Below, piece after piece: positions 9,062-18,428 of a stretch of DNA of 64,000 nt. Source of the DNA: Dryocola sp032051265. Lineage in GTDB: Bacteria > Pseudomonadota > Gammaproteobacteria > Enterobacterales > Enterobacteriaceae. The number at the start of each line of letters is the position of its first letter. The stretch's first letter is position 1. The DNA lies in NCBI GenBank assembly GCA_032051265.1, contig DAMBYU010000004.1, positions 124,001-188,000 on the forward strand, given 5' to 3'. The notes under the pieces were generated by a model, which was not told the DNA's origin, ran no database searches, and saw nothing but the letters and a program-made list of their open reading frames with translations. Both the position numbers and the translations under genes were made by a program.

Positions 9062-10363
9062 TTACGCAGCTTCTTCTTCGTCGTAATCCAACGGTACTCG
9101 CCACTCTCCTGTGAGTAACTTTTGCATCAAGCCTTTTTTCAGGAGTTGGGTTTCGGATTTTTGTTTTTTTAATAATTCTATTGTCTTATCCAAAGTATCA
9201 AGAATGGATACTAATTCTTTTTGCTCATCAAGAGGTGGGCATGGAATTAATAGATTTTTAATGATCTGTCCATTAAGGTTCTTTTGCGACCCCTCATTAC
9301 CAACACATCTAATTTTCTCATATTGTGAAGATAAGTAGTGATAGCAAAATTTTGAGTTGAGTTCAGAATTACAAATAATTGCTGCACAAGCTTGGTTGGT
9401 TGCAGCTTCTATATCTAGTATTGCTACACGCCCTCTGGTCTGCCCCTGACCATACATTGCCATAAGGACAGTTCCTCGAGGGAAAATTTTTGCTGCAGAG
9501 TTTTTCAGAGCAAGTGCGGTTATCTTTTGTTCCGTTGTGGAAATTTTATTGAAATTTACTTCACTTGTAGTTACCCAAGGAATAGCTCCGTTCAGCCAAT
9601 AACTTGCAACTTGCCTTGATGGCGTACCGCCACTTGTGACTTTTGATATATTCCCTATTTTTGTTAGCTTCCACGTTAGGGGGTATCCATTCTCACTAAA
9701 CTTATTATGTGGTTGCCAGTTACCATCTGTACCTTGAATACCAACCCCCTTAGAAAATAGGTGTTGTGCCACACCGGTTTTGAGGTTTTTTGTTTCAGAT
9801 ATTTTATTTTTGATGAGTTCTATTTTTCTGTCAAAATTGAAAAGTATAGTTGCTATTAATTTTTGCTCTTCATACGGAGGTAATAATATAGGTGTTTCAC
9901 GAACTTGTTTTAGACTTATTTGTGGGTATGCCTGACCAGTTAAAATTCTTTCATAATAACGAGAGTAAAACTCTAAATGTAGAGCTTGGAATACATACTT
10001 GCTATAGTATTCATCCCGTATTGAAATACGAGATATATGTTGATTAATATTCGCTTCTGGAATGTTGTCTGGTAGCATTGCAATACGACCAATATTACCC
10101 GTAATAGTTATTAGAATATCGCCGGGAACGATTTTTGAACGTTCCATTACATTGTGAGCTTCTAGTGGAATATAAGTCAAACCCTTGTAGTTAAAACCGT
10201 TTGAGGTTACACATTCGCTACGTAAAAAAGGTATTCCTGAGGCTTCATCTGACCAGTTAAAACCATACGTAGTAGGTGTTGCACCTTTGGTTATAAACTT
10301 AGATATTTTCTCTAAAGTTACAAGATGCCATCCATTTGGGATTTTGAAATAATTATCATTCAT
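9062..10363 (-). CDS. hsdS: Type I R-M specificity subunit HsdS
   Basis: A 433-residue protein with two target-recognition domains (about 5-170 and 215-390). Each is followed by a conserved helical region: LPPYEEQKLIATIL near 170 and CPPLDEQKELVSIL near 380 are the repeated PP-x-x-EQ signature. The two half-sites it recognises cannot be read from the sequence. The gene overlaps the hsdM end by 8 bp, implying translational coupling. It is visibly more AT-rich than hsdM and hsdR, as is common for HsdS, whose recognition domains are exchanged between strains. It is full length with no sign of phase-variation repeats. Confidence 0.95.
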   Translation of the reverse strand: MNDNYFKIPNGWHLVTLEKISKFITKGATPTTYGFNWSDEASGIPFLRSECVTSNGFNYKGLTYIPLEAHNVMERSKIVPGDILITITGNIGRIAMLPDNIPEANINQHISRISIRDEYYSKYVFQALHLEFYSRYYERILTGQAYPQISLKQVRETPILLPPYEEQKLIATILFNFDRKIELIKNKISETKNLKTGVAQHLFSKGVGIQGTDGNWQPHNKFSENGYPLTWKLTKIGNISKVTSGGTPSRQVASYWLNGAIPWVTTSEVNFNKISTTEQKITALALKNSAAKIFPRGTVLMAMYGQGQTRGRVAILDIEAATNQACAAIICNSELNSKFCYHYLSSQYEKIRCVGNEGSQKNLNGQIIKNLLIPCPPLDEQKELVSILDTLDKTIELLKKQKSETQLLKKGLMQKLLTGEWRVPLDYDEEEAA

Positions 10364-12047
10364 TTATACAACCTGACTTTATCAAGAACGACATATGTTT
10401 TTTTAATTCAGCGTCGATCACGGCTAATTGCGCATCAATTTTTTTGATGTTATTGAGGGTGTCATTGATGTCAATTTTCTGTTCTTTATCAGATGTGTCA
10501 ATATACCTGCTAATACTTAAGCTATATTGATTATTAGCAATTTCATTCAATGGAATCACACGTAAATATTTCTTAATCTCAACAATTTGTAACAACTCTT
10601 CCAGAGATTCTTCCGTTTGCTCACCAGCATCAATGATTGTCTGCTTGGCTTTATTGAACTCGGAAACAATACGTTTAATATCTTTCTCACGAAGATGGTT
10701 CATATTTTTACCATCTTCATAGTCAGATGAAGCGTCAATAAAGATCACTTTATCCTTAAGCGCAGCAGGTTTAGCTTTGTTAATCAGAACAATAGCAGCA
10801 GAAATTCCTGTGTTAAAGAACAATGCTGGAGGTAGACCAATAACGGCCTCAATTAAATCACCTTTGAAGTCATCTTTACCCACCAGGAGGCCCTGACGGA
10901 TTTTACCTTCTTCCCCTTCACGGAAAAGTACACCGTGCGGGACGACCACGCCAATACGCCCATCTTCACGAGTGGATGTGATCATATGCTGCACAAAGGC
11001 AAGGTCAGCCTTCGTCCGGGGCGCGACACCTAACCCGAAGCGACCAAAAGGATCCTTCAGTTCGGTTGCGTATTTGGGGGAAATTTCGGTTTCTTTGCCG
11101 TTCTTATCGACTTTAGTTTCTTTGTTAAGCTCCAGCGGTTCCCACCACTCTTTGCTGGAAAATGGCGGATTAGCAATGACGCGATCAAATGGCATTACGC
11201 CATTGTTACTGTCAAGATGCTGTGGATTTACCAGCGTATCGCCACGCCTGATATCACCGTCCAGATTGTGCAGGAACATATTCAGTTTGGCGATCGCCCA
11301 GGTGCCAAGGTTCTTTTCCTGACCGTAAAGCTTACAGTTGGGTTTACCCATTACGACGCCATCATCAGGATAGGTATCCCGAATGTAGTTTGCGGCTTCG
11401 ACCAGCATACCGCCACAACCACAGGTTGGATCATAGATCTCGTGGCCAGGTTTAGGGTCAATCAGTTTTACAATTAGCTCTACCACACCATGCGGAGTAT
11501 AGAATTCTCCGCCTTTCTTACCCGCATCGTCAGCAAACATACCGATCAGGTATTCATATGCATCGCCCAGCAAATCGGCTTTATAAAGGTTTTTATTGCC
11601 CAGTTTATGACGATTAAAGTGGCGTAATAAACGCATCAGCAGTTCGTTGCTGAGTTTGTCTTTGTCACCAAACTGAATGGCAGTCAGTACCTTCTCGAGT
11701 GACGGATTCTGGCGTTCTATTTCTGCAAAGGCTTCGTCGATGCTTTCGCCTACGTTTTCAGTTTTCTTAACAAGATTCGACCAACGTGCTTGTCCAGGAA
11801 CAAACTGCTCAGGGTTGTCTTCTTTGATAAGGGCCATCGCTAACGCTTCTGAACATTTTTCGTCTTTCATGATGGCAGCAATACGCTCATCAAAGACATC
11901 AGAGAGGCGTTTGAGGAAGATCAGGCCAAAAATGTAGTTTTTGAAGTCACTGCTGTCGACGGTACCACGCATGATGTTGGCACTGCCCCAGAGCCAGCTT
12001 TTCAGTTCGTCGAGAGAAATTTTTTTAGGTGCGGTTTCGGTTGTCAT
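10356..12047 (-). CDS. hsdM: Type I R-M adenine methyltransferase HsdM
   Basis: A 563-residue N6-adenine methyltransferase. It has an N-terminal helical HsdM_N domain (about 10-150), the SAM-binding motif DPTCGCGGM at 206-214 and the catalytic NPPF at 293-296. The C-terminal 80 residues are helical and probably contact HsdS. It methylates the host's copies of the target and, with HsdS, forms the core to which HsdR binds. It is first in the operon; the ATG at 12047 follows a 128-bp gap holding a TATAAT box (12117-12122). It overlaps hsdS by 8 bp. Confidence 0.96.
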   Translation of the reverse strand: MTTETAPKKISLDELKSWLWGSANIMRGTVDSSDFKNYIFGLIFLKRLSDVFDERIAAIMKDEKCSEALAMALIKEDNPEQFVPGQARWSNLVKKTENVGESIDEAFAEIERQNPSLEKVLTAIQFGDKDKLSNELLMRLLRHFNRHKLGNKNLYKADLLGDAYEYLIGMFADDAGKKGGEFYTPHGVVELIVKLIDPKPGHEIYDPTCGCGGMLVEAANYIRDTYPDDGVVMGKPNCKLYGQEKNLGTWAIAKLNMFLHNLDGDIRRGDTLVNPQHLDSNNGVMPFDRVIANPPFSSKEWWEPLELNKETKVDKNGKETEISPKYATELKDPFGRFGLGVAPRTKADLAFVQHMITSTREDGRIGVVVPHGVLFREGEEGKIRQGLLVGKDDFKGDLIEAVIGLPPALFFNTGISAAIVLINKAKPAALKDKVIFIDASSDYEDGKNMNHLREKDIKRIVSEFNKAKQTIIDAGEQTEESLEELLQIVEIKKYLRVIPLNEIANNQYSLSISRYIDTSDKEQKIDINDTLNNIKKIDAQLAVIDAELKKHMSFLIKSGCINE

Positions 12048-12116
12048 AAGGTTCTCTTAGCTGTCCACTTCTCGCCAGGTCACTGGCATATGACGAAGAG
12101 CAAAAATTTGCCGAGG

Positions 12117-12122
12117 ATTATA
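12117..12122 (-). promoter_or_regulatory. Probable -10 box of the hsdMSR operon
   Basis: A perfect TATAAT on the minus strand, 70 bp before the hsdM start, in the only gap that can hold the operon promoter. I find no convincing -35 hexamer at 16-18 bp, so strength and exact start point are uncertain. Confidence 0.4.
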
Positions 12123-12175
12123 ACGCAACTGAACGTTAAAGGTGGCTATCGTTGTCGCTGATTGTGCCTGCTCTG

Positions 12176-13657
12176 TCACTTCACAATCATTTTACCTGCT
12201 AATCCTCCATCTTGTTTCACATCACTGACTCCTGAAGTTATGGCCCCATTCACCGCCACGCCAAGCCTCGCTCCCGCCCACGTCATTGCACCCAGCCAGA
12301 ACGTCGGCAGCACCAGAAACATCGACCCCATCACCAGATTGATAATCACGTCATCCTGCGTATTCTGGATCCCGGCCAGATTCCAGCTACTGTGGGTATC
12401 GCTGTTGTAGAGCACATCCAGCAACCAGCTATCGAGCCACCGCGCCAGTTCCCACCAAAAAGTGAGGAAGCACAGCGCAAACTGTACAAACGTCAGCGTC
12501 CTTACCACCTTCACGTCCCACGCCGAGCAGAGCGTTACCAGCGGAATACAGATCACCAGCGCCATTTGCAGCAGCGCCTGTACCATCGGTAGTGCCTGGC
12601 GCACACTGTCGAACGCCGGGAACGCCGCTATGCTGCCGAGGATATTTCCGGCGATGGAGGCCAGGCGGGTGGCGGCATTGGCGACAGTACCATCAACATT
12701 GCCGCCATAGCCTGGATAAACGCGCCCGTTCTGTGATACCTGCATATTTCGCTCACTAACCAGCGAGCGCAGCACGGCCTCTTCGTATACTGCCTGCGAC
12801 TGACCGAGCTTTTTAAACGCCGTCCAGATATCCGGGGCCGGGAGTTGCAGTAGCCGGGCTTTCAGACCAGCGGTGTCGTCGGCCCACCACTGTTTACAGG
12901 TGGGATAGCCGCCCGCACCCGTATCGGCCAGCCCGGCGTCGCGTGATGCGCTGTACGGCCAGGCGCTGTGTGGTGAAAGCGCATGGTCGGTATCGTAGTA
13001 ACCAGGCGTGTTGAGAAAATACGATGATCCCGCCCAGGCCGTATCGTCACTGGTGTCATCGTCCAGCTGTCCGGCACGGAATTTCAGACGGGCGCGGGAA
13101 GGGGCGTAACATTCCTCAATGAAATCCCGTAGTTCCTGAGCCAGCGCCGGATCCTTAATCCGGGTGTGCTGCACCTCAAAGCGGATCTGACGCAGGTCAG
13201 GCTGGCAGGGCAGGGTGGCAATCGTTGCGCTGGTGATGCCTTTGCTGATCACATGAATAAAGTACCACCAGACCGGGACGGCGGCGGTTTTGCCGCCCAG
13301 TGAGTTAATAATCGGCTGATAGCCGGTATCGGCGGGTTGTGGTACCGACATTCCGCACTGCTTCGAGCGTGTGGTGTCATATTTGATGGTATCGAGGTCG
13401 ATGTTCAACATTGGTACGCAGGTGAACATAATCACCAGTAGCGAGGTGTACATCAGGTGCTCAGTCCATACCAGGGACAGCGCGGCTTTGTTGCCTTCAT
13501 CCGCCCCCTGACTTCTGGCTTGTAACCACAGCGCCAGCAGTTTAACCAGTAACGGCAGGGCGAATAATCCGGTGGCGCTGATCGCATTCCACAGCCCGTT
13601 ATTGACCACCCAGCCGAGCAGCGTCAGAAAGTATTCCAGATAGCTGTTGGTCGTCAC
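12176..13657 (-). CDS. Conjugative-element TraG-N-like membrane protein
   Basis: A 493-residue inner-membrane protein related to the TraG N-terminal family that ends the GI-type T4SS operon of integrative elements. Hydrophobic segments lie near 10-45 and 70-90, then a long polar periplasmic-type region, then a second cluster of membrane segments between about 360 and 470. In F-like systems TraG-N helps pilus assembly and mating-pair stabilisation. It overlaps the next gene upstream by 4 bp (ATGA), so it is the last gene of the preserved four-gene T4SS segment. It ends 128 bp before hsdM; the type I system lies immediately downstream. Confidence 0.75.
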   Translation of the reverse strand: MTTNSYLEYFLTLLGWVVNNGLWNAISATGLFALPLLVKLLALWLQARSQGADEGNKAALSLVWTEHLMYTSLLVIMFTCVPMLNIDLDTIKYDTTRSKQCGMSVPQPADTGYQPIINSLGGKTAAVPVWWYFIHVISKGITSATIATLPCQPDLRQIRFEVQHTRIKDPALAQELRDFIEECYAPSRARLKFRAGQLDDDTSDDTAWAGSSYFLNTPGYYDTDHALSPHSAWPYSASRDAGLADTGAGGYPTCKQWWADDTAGLKARLLQLPAPDIWTAFKKLGQSQAVYEEAVLRSLVSERNMQVSQNGRVYPGYGGNVDGTVANAATRLASIAGNILGSIAAFPAFDSVRQALPMVQALLQMALVICIPLVTLCSAWDVKVVRTLTFVQFALCFLTFWWELARWLDSWLLDVLYNSDTHSSWNLAGIQNTQDDVIINLVMGSMFLVLPTFWLGAMTWAGARLGVAVNGAITSGVSDVKQDGGLAGKMIVK

Positions 13658-13911
13658 CGGAATACCTCCGGTACACTCTCATTGAGTGCAATCAGCACAA
13701 TAAACCACAGCGTGATGCGACGGAGCGCCGGGCGATACGGTGGGAAGCGGGCATACAGATGCCAGCCCACTCCGCAGATCGCGGCGTACAGCATTATGCG
13801 CCAGGGCAGCAGGGCGCTGCGGTTAATCTGCGGTGTGTTACCTGCTGCCAGGTAACATATCGCTGCCATGCAGGCTTGCAGCATCATGCCGGAGAGCATC
13901 AGCCGCTTCAT
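13654..13911 (-). CDS. Small integral membrane protein of the conjugation operon
   Basis: An 85-residue protein with three likely membrane segments (about 5-24, 35-52, 64-80). It overlaps both neighbours by 4 bp (ATGA type), which shows tight translational coupling within the T4SS segment. A small membrane protein at this place is typical of GI-type conjugation clusters. No enzymatic motif is present and its job is unknown. Confidence 0.65.
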   Translation of the reverse strand: MKRLMLSGMMLQACMAAICYLAAGNTPQINRSALLPWRIMLYAAICGVGWHLYARFPPYRPALRRITLWFIVLIALNESVPEVFR

Positions 13912-15275
13912 GGCGACGCTTCCCCGCTGGCTTTGTTCAGATCGTTTATCCGCTGGTCTGTGTCATCTTCCACGCCGACAGCCTGGCCTTTAGTCTTCAC
14001 CCGCATCGTCTGGCGTTCCAGGATGGTCAGTGCGGCGTTATCCGCCAGGGCCTGGCGCATATCGAGTTCCAGCTTAAGCTGTGACAGTTCCTGGTCGAGC
14101 TGGGCAGTGGTCTGGGTCAGCGCGATTTGCGCTTCTTTTTCGCCTGAAATATTGGGTTCACGCATCCCTGCCAGCAGCGTGCGCCGGGCCATTAACGCTT
14201 GCTCCATCACGCGGGAGAGCGCCAGTTCACCGGAAAGTCGCTGGATCAGTACCGCCGAGTCCGGTTCATCGCGCAAGGCTTCAATCACCCCGCGCGTCAG
14301 GCGCAATGCCCCACCGCTGGCCTGCGCTAACGTATTGTCATTAACCGGCTGGCTGCGGTTCACCATATCGATAATCAGCGGCTCGATTTTTTCCTGCTCT
14401 TCCTGAATCAGCGGTGTCAGCCCAACGCCGGATTGGGCACCGCTTTGCTGGTCCGGATTGCCGGACCGATCGTTATCCGGAGCGACGTTAATGGTTTGCT
14501 CGCCCACCACCCGCGTCAGCCACTTCGCTGCGTCGTCGGGTTTGTTCCAGACCTGACATAATTCCCCCTGGCAGTCGCTGGCGGAAATGGTATTTGTACT
14601 GGTTGCGTTTCGGTTGTTGAGGAGGTTGTAGCCAGCAATCGTAGTATCACGTACCAGCCGGACAGGCGGCTGGCCCTTGCCGCCGCGGCGTTGGCCGCCC
14701 ACCCAGCGCTTACCCTTCTCCGCCGCTTCTTTAGCGGCGCGCTGTTCGGCGCGAACGGCGTCTTTTTCGCTGGCGGCAATTCCCTGATAGTTCTCTGCCT
14801 GTGCGCTTTGTGTCCACGCCGGGCCGAGCGCGTAATCGGTCATTTTCTCTGCCATTTTCTGACAGCTCAATAGTGACTTATCGAAGTCGAGCCGGCCCTG
14901 AAGCACACCGTTGGTCAGCAGATCGTAGAGTTGAGGATTAGCCCGCTGGATCACCATTGCGGGCAGGCTGGCGACTGCGCCGGTAGCACTTTCGATAACG
15001 TTGCCCATCAGCTGCTGGAAGCCGTCCGTCACGCCGTTGAGCTGGTTGCGCACTGTAGTATTGATATCGAAATTGCCACACATCAGATCGCTGTTCCAGC
15101 TAATACCGGCCGTCAGGGGAAAGGTGCTGCGCCGGGTTGGCGGGGGAGAGATGGCTGCGCCACCGCCGATACGGTAATACATCCAGTCGCTGATCGCCCC
15201 CTGTTGTTTGTATTGATATCGTTCGGCTGCCGGAGCGAGAAAGGCGACGAATAAAAGACAAACTAGCGGGCGCAT
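13908..15275 (-). CDS. Integrating conjugative element protein, PFL_4711 family
   Basis: A 455-residue secreted-type protein: an N-terminal signal sequence (PLVCLLFVAFLAPAAE), then a long periplasmic region with few cysteines and predicted coiled coil near the C-terminus. The order TraU-like, this protein, small membrane protein, TraG-N is the usual tail of GI-type (ICEHin1056/SPI-7/PAPI-1-like) T4SS operons, on which the call rests. I chose the ATG at 15275, preceded by a perfect GGAGG; the longer frame to 15326 overlaps the previous gene and lacks a signal peptide at its start. Exact role in mating is not known. Confidence 0.75.
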   Translation of the reverse strand: MRPLVCLLFVAFLAPAAERYQYKQQGAISDWMYYRIGGGAAISPPPTRRSTFPLTAGISWNSDLMCGNFDINTTVRNQLNGVTDGFQQLMGNVIESATGAVASLPAMVIQRANPQLYDLLTNGVLQGRLDFDKSLLSCQKMAEKMTDYALGPAWTQSAQAENYQGIAASEKDAVRAEQRAAKEAAEKGKRWVGGQRRGGKGQPPVRLVRDTTIAGYNLLNNRNATSTNTISASDCQGELCQVWNKPDDAAKWLTRVVGEQTINVAPDNDRSGNPDQQSGAQSGVGLTPLIQEEQEKIEPLIIDMVNRSQPVNDNTLAQASGGALRLTRGVIEALRDEPDSAVLIQRLSGELALSRVMEQALMARRTLLAGMREPNISGEKEAQIALTQTTAQLDQELSQLKLELDMRQALADNAALTILERQTMRVKTKGQAVGVEDDTDQRINDLNKASGEASP

Positions 15276-15277
15276 AA

Positions 15278-16213
15278 TTAACCTCCGCTGCTGCCGAGGA
15301 AGGACTGCCCGCGCCGCGGACAGCATTTATAGGGCCGCCACAGCGTCCAGGCATACGCGCCATCTTCCGCCAGCTTGTCGGCGTAAGTGTCCGTGACAGA
15401 GCCATCCGGGAAGATGGTGCAGGAGGCAGATTTTTTGGGAACCAGCATTTGCCACTGGTGATTACCGCTGTCGCCTTCCATCACCGGATCCGGCGGCCAG
15501 TAGCCGTCATGGGGAGAGGCGGTCAACGGCAGATAGACATGAGATTGCCCGCTGCGGGTTACCAGATCGGCGGCGCGTTGGGCGATTACCGCGCCCGCCT
15601 TATAATCGTGCGTCTGACTGAGCGCCCCGGCTCGCGGGTAGATATTGCCCCACATATCGCCATCTTTACTCACTTCACGCAGTGCAGGCGTTAACGCCTG
15701 CGGGTAAAACATCTCCGGCACGCCGCTACGCCAGGCAAGCGCATCCAGGGTGCTGAGAAAGTACGGGATAAAAGGTTGTGACGACGGGGCGCAGATGTAG
15801 CCGAACTGCGAGAAGAAATTTGCCAGCGCATCACCGGCAGGGAAGCCAATCGCATCGGCATTTTTAAATCTTACTTGGCTGTGCTGGCCGACGGCGCGGG
15901 GATAGGTGTTACCGCCAGCCTCGGCGAGGCCGGGTAGTGGTGGGCTTAACGGCGACATTTCCACCCATGGGTTTCGCCCGGTAGCGCTGTAGGCCGATAT
16001 CACCAGATCCGGGCGGAAATGGCGTACCTTTACCGAAGTGCGGATCGTGCAGCCAAACGGTGTGCAGTACAACCAGTAGCAGACGCCGACAACCTGATAT
16101 TTCACGCATGCAGGTGACAGGGCCGAGGCGGCGATTTCAGGTGTGGTAATGGCCAGAGCCGGAGGCGAGCCCAGCGCCAGCACTATCAAAAGCCGTTGAA
16201 GAGGGATAAACAT
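15278..16213 (-). CDS. TraU-like conjugative element protein, PFL_4710 family
   Basis: A 311-residue protein with a signal peptide (PLQRLLIVLALGSPPALA) followed by a cysteine-rich exported domain (ACVKYQVVGVCYWLYCTPFGC). That is typical of TraU-type proteins needed for DNA transfer by F-like and GI-type systems. Its stop codon nearly touches the Shine-Dalgarno site of the next gene. It is the first surviving gene of the T4SS operon in this window; the genes that normally precede it (VirB4-like ATPase and pilus genes) are absent and a PTS cassette begins 185 bp away. The ATG at 16213 is preferred over the GTG at 16219. Its ribosome site lies inside a hairpin (16217-16246). Confidence 0.75.
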   Translation of the reverse strand: MFIPLQRLLIVLALGSPPALAITTPEIAASALSPACVKYQVVGVCYWLYCTPFGCTIRTSVKVRHFRPDLVISAYSATGRNPWVEMSPLSPPLPGLAEAGGNTYPRAVGQHSQVRFKNADAIGFPAGDALANFFSQFGYICAPSSQPFIPYFLSTLDALAWRSGVPEMFYPQALTPALREVSKDGDMWGNIYPRAGALSQTHDYKAGAVIAQRAADLVTRSGQSHVYLPLTASPHDGYWPPDPVMEGDSGNHQWQMLVPKKSASCTIFPDGSVTDTYADKLAEDGAYAWTLWRPYKCCPRRGQSFLGSSGG

Positions 16214-16216
16214 AAG

Positions 16217-16246
16217 CACCTGCGGTAACGGGTAATACCGCAGGTG
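16217..16246. promoter_or_regulatory. 11-bp perfect hairpin overlapping the TraU-like gene's ribosome site
   Basis: CACCTGCGGTA at 16217-16227 pairs exactly with TACCGCAGGTG at 16236-16246 across an 8-base loop. On the minus strand the 3' arm holds AGGTG, the only Shine-Dalgarno-like sequence before the ATG at 16213. A folded leader would therefore hide it. On the plus strand the hairpin is followed by seven Ts, so it could also act as a terminator. Nothing else recognisable lies between it and the gene ending at 16399. Confidence 0.5.
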
Positions 16247-16398
16247 TAAGGTTTTTTTACCGCTCAGGCCTTATGAAATTGAATACTGGCTGTGAATAAT
16301 TTCAGACCGTTGTCTCACCAGTGGCCAGCTTAAACGCTGTACTGGCGACGCGAGCCGTAAGGATAAACGGTTCACGGGTAATGTATTAGCCTGAATAA

Positions 16399-17415
16399 TC
16401 AGCACAGCGCGACGGGCTGGCCGCTCTCCAGGCTATTGTGTACCGCCTCGCAAATCCGACTGGCCTGTAATCCGTCGTTTGCTGTTGCCGTATAAGGCGT
16501 TCCGTTTTTTACTGCTTTGATAAAGTCGTTAATCGGGTCAATACCAAAGCCGCTGGCGACGTTATCCCGATAGGTAATAAAATAGCTGTTCGGCGTTTTC
16601 GTCCGTTCCGGGGTGACGATCTCCAGCCCGCGATCCTGTGAGTTGGATCGTATATAAGCGTTGTCGCAGACTATCGCGATGCGCCCGTCGTTATCTTTCG
16701 GGAAGCCGTCCGGCAGTACCCAGCCGTTTTCCACCACCCATGAGCTGCCATCCTCCATCAGCAGAGTGCTCTGCACACTGTCCCAGGTATCAATGCCCCG
16801 CGTGGCCAGCAGACGCTTCTGCCCGACGGCGTAGACCGATTTCACCTCCTGCCCGCTGATATAGCGCACCAGATCGAAGCAGTGAGAGCCAAGAAACCAC
16901 ACCGGCGAACTCTGTGCCGACCAGCCAAGCCATGTAGCAGGAACAGCAATCACATCATCCATGCTGATATAGCCCCGGATAATATTCCCGGCGCTGGCTT
17001 CCTGCGCGGCCATGCGTACGCGGGTTGTTGCCGGATCCCAGCGTTTGTGAAAATCAACGCCAATGGTCACACCGTGCCGTTCGGCAGCATCAATAATATC
17101 CCTGCAGTCAGTAACCGAGGTCGCCAGTGGCTTCTCAATCAGCACATGTTTGCCCTTCGCGATAGCCTGCAAAGCGGGTTCTTTGTGGTACGGATCGGAG
17201 GTAGCGATGGAAATAACGTTAACATCCTCCTTATCCAGCAGCGCCCGGAGGCTGGCGTAACCCGGCAAATCCAGTTCATTTGCCACACTATCGCAGCGTT
17301 CTGGATTAGAATCGCAGACGGCAATCAGTTCGACATCGGGGTTATTTAAGTAAGCATTAATGTGGTGTCTGCCGTAGATGCCAACGCCCACCACGGCGGT
17401 TTTGATTTTTTTCAT
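16399..17415 (-). CDS. Gfo/Idh/MocA-family oxidoreductase (cassette copy 1)
   Basis: A 338-residue NAD(P)-dependent dehydrogenase of the Gfo/Idh/MocA family. The Rossmann glycine motif is VGVGIYG near residue 10, and EKPL near 95 contains the lysine typical of the family's active site. Such enzymes oxidise or reduce sugars and polyols. Its position as last gene after a glucitol-type PTS suggests it acts on the phosphorylated product, in place of sorbitol-6-phosphate dehydrogenase, which is missing. The ATG at 17415 is preceded by AAGGTG; the upstream GTG is less likely. A close paralogue with the same gene context lies at 30998-32014. Confidence 0.88.
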   Translation of the reverse strand: MKKIKTAVVGVGIYGRHHINAYLNNPDVELIAVCDSNPERCDSVANELDLPGYASLRALLDKEDVNVISIATSDPYHKEPALQAIAKGKHVLIEKPLATSVTDCRDIIDAAERHGVTIGVDFHKRWDPATTRVRMAAQEASAGNIIRGYISMDDVIAVPATWLGWSAQSSPVWFLGSHCFDLVRYISGQEVKSVYAVGQKRLLATRGIDTWDSVQSTLLMEDGSSWVVENGWVLPDGFPKDNDGRIAIVCDNAYIRSNSQDRGLEIVTPERTKTPNSYFITYRDNVASGFGIDPINDFIKAVKNGTPYTATANDGLQASRICEAVHNSLESGQPVALC

Positions 17416-17426
17416 GATGGTCACCT

Positions 17427-18428
17427 TTAAAAAAGTCCGAGGGAAAATGCCCAGCCGATAATGACCGCCAGCGGCCCGGTTAGCTGGCGGGACAGCAGGA
17501 ACGCAGGCACGCCTTTGGCGATCGTCTCCGGTTTCGCCTCCTGCATCGATAGCCCTACCGGCACGAAATCACAGCCCACCTGGACGTTGATGGCGAACAG
17601 AGCGGGCAGTGCGAAGGCTGGGGAAATATTGCCTGCGCCAATCTGGGTGCCTATCATCACGCCGATAACCTGTGAGATAGCGGCCCCCGGGCCGAGTATC
17701 GGCGACAGAAACGGAATGCCGCAGATAAAAGACAGCAACACCAGTCCCCACAGCGAATTGGCGAGCGGCGTCAGGGCGTGCGCAATAAGGCTGCCCAGTG
17801 CAGTTTCCTGTACCACCGCAATCAGCACCGAGACAAAGGCCATAAATGGAATGACGTTGCGCAGAGAGACATCCACCGCCTCGCGGCTGGCGGCAAACAG
17901 CAGGGCAATGACCTGGCCCGTCGCAGTACCGGTTTTCTCCACCAGGCGCACCAGTCGGGCCATACCCTGTTCCGGTGGCTGATGTTCAGGCCCTGTTGCG
18001 GTACTCCCTCGCTCTGTCGCAGTCCCCCCGACTGACGGCGAACCATAACGGTCATCGTTCTGCTGCATTTCAGACTGCTGCATCTGCGCCAGCGTAACGC
18101 CTGAAACGTAGTTATCCTCCGTGATATACGCCGCCAGCGGCCCGGCCTTGCCGGTGGGCAGTACGTTGATGGTCGGGATATGTTTCTTCGGATACAGCCC
18201 GCAGCGCAGGGAGCCGCCGCAGTTAATCACCACGCAGAGCAGTTCTTCATCTGACGGCACACAGGAGAAACCGTTCACCACTTCCGACTGGGTGAGCGCG
18301 CCGATTTCGATGGCGAGCGGGTGGATTTCCCGCCCGGTGAGTGACAGCACCTTTTTGCCGCTGCTAATGGGCAGCCACAGGCCCTTACCGTAGCCGCCGG
18401 GGCCGGGAGGAATATGAAGGATATTCAT
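17427..18428 (-). CDS. srlE: PTS glucitol/sorbitol-type EIIB(C) component (copy 1)
   Basis: A 333-residue protein with an N-terminal IIB domain (about 1-115) carrying the phosphocysteine region VVINCGGSLRCG. A polar, low-complexity linker (about 120-165) follows, then a membrane IIC2 domain of five or so helices (about 185-333). It is the SrlE type of the glucitol family, which passes phosphate from IIA to sugar during uptake. It overlaps the IIA gene by 4 bp. Gene order here is IIC, IIA, IIBC rather than the IIC, IIBC, IIA order of E. coli srl. The actual sugar is unknown. Confidence 0.9.
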   Translation of the reverse strand: MNILHIPPGPGGYGKGLWLPISSGKKVLSLTGREIHPLAIEIGALTQSEVVNGFSCVPSDEELLCVVINCGGSLRCGLYPKKHIPTINVLPTGKAGPLAAYITEDNYVSGVTLAQMQQSEMQQNDDRYGSPSVGGTATERGSTATGPEHQPPEQGMARLVRLVEKTGTATGQVIALLFAASREAVDVSLRNVIPFMAFVSVLIAVVQETALGSLIAHALTPLANSLWGLVLLSFICGIPFLSPILGPGAAISQVIGVMIGTQIGAGNISPAFALPALFAINVQVGCDFVPVGLSMQEAKPETIAKGVPAFLLSRQLTGPLAVIIGWAFSLGLF

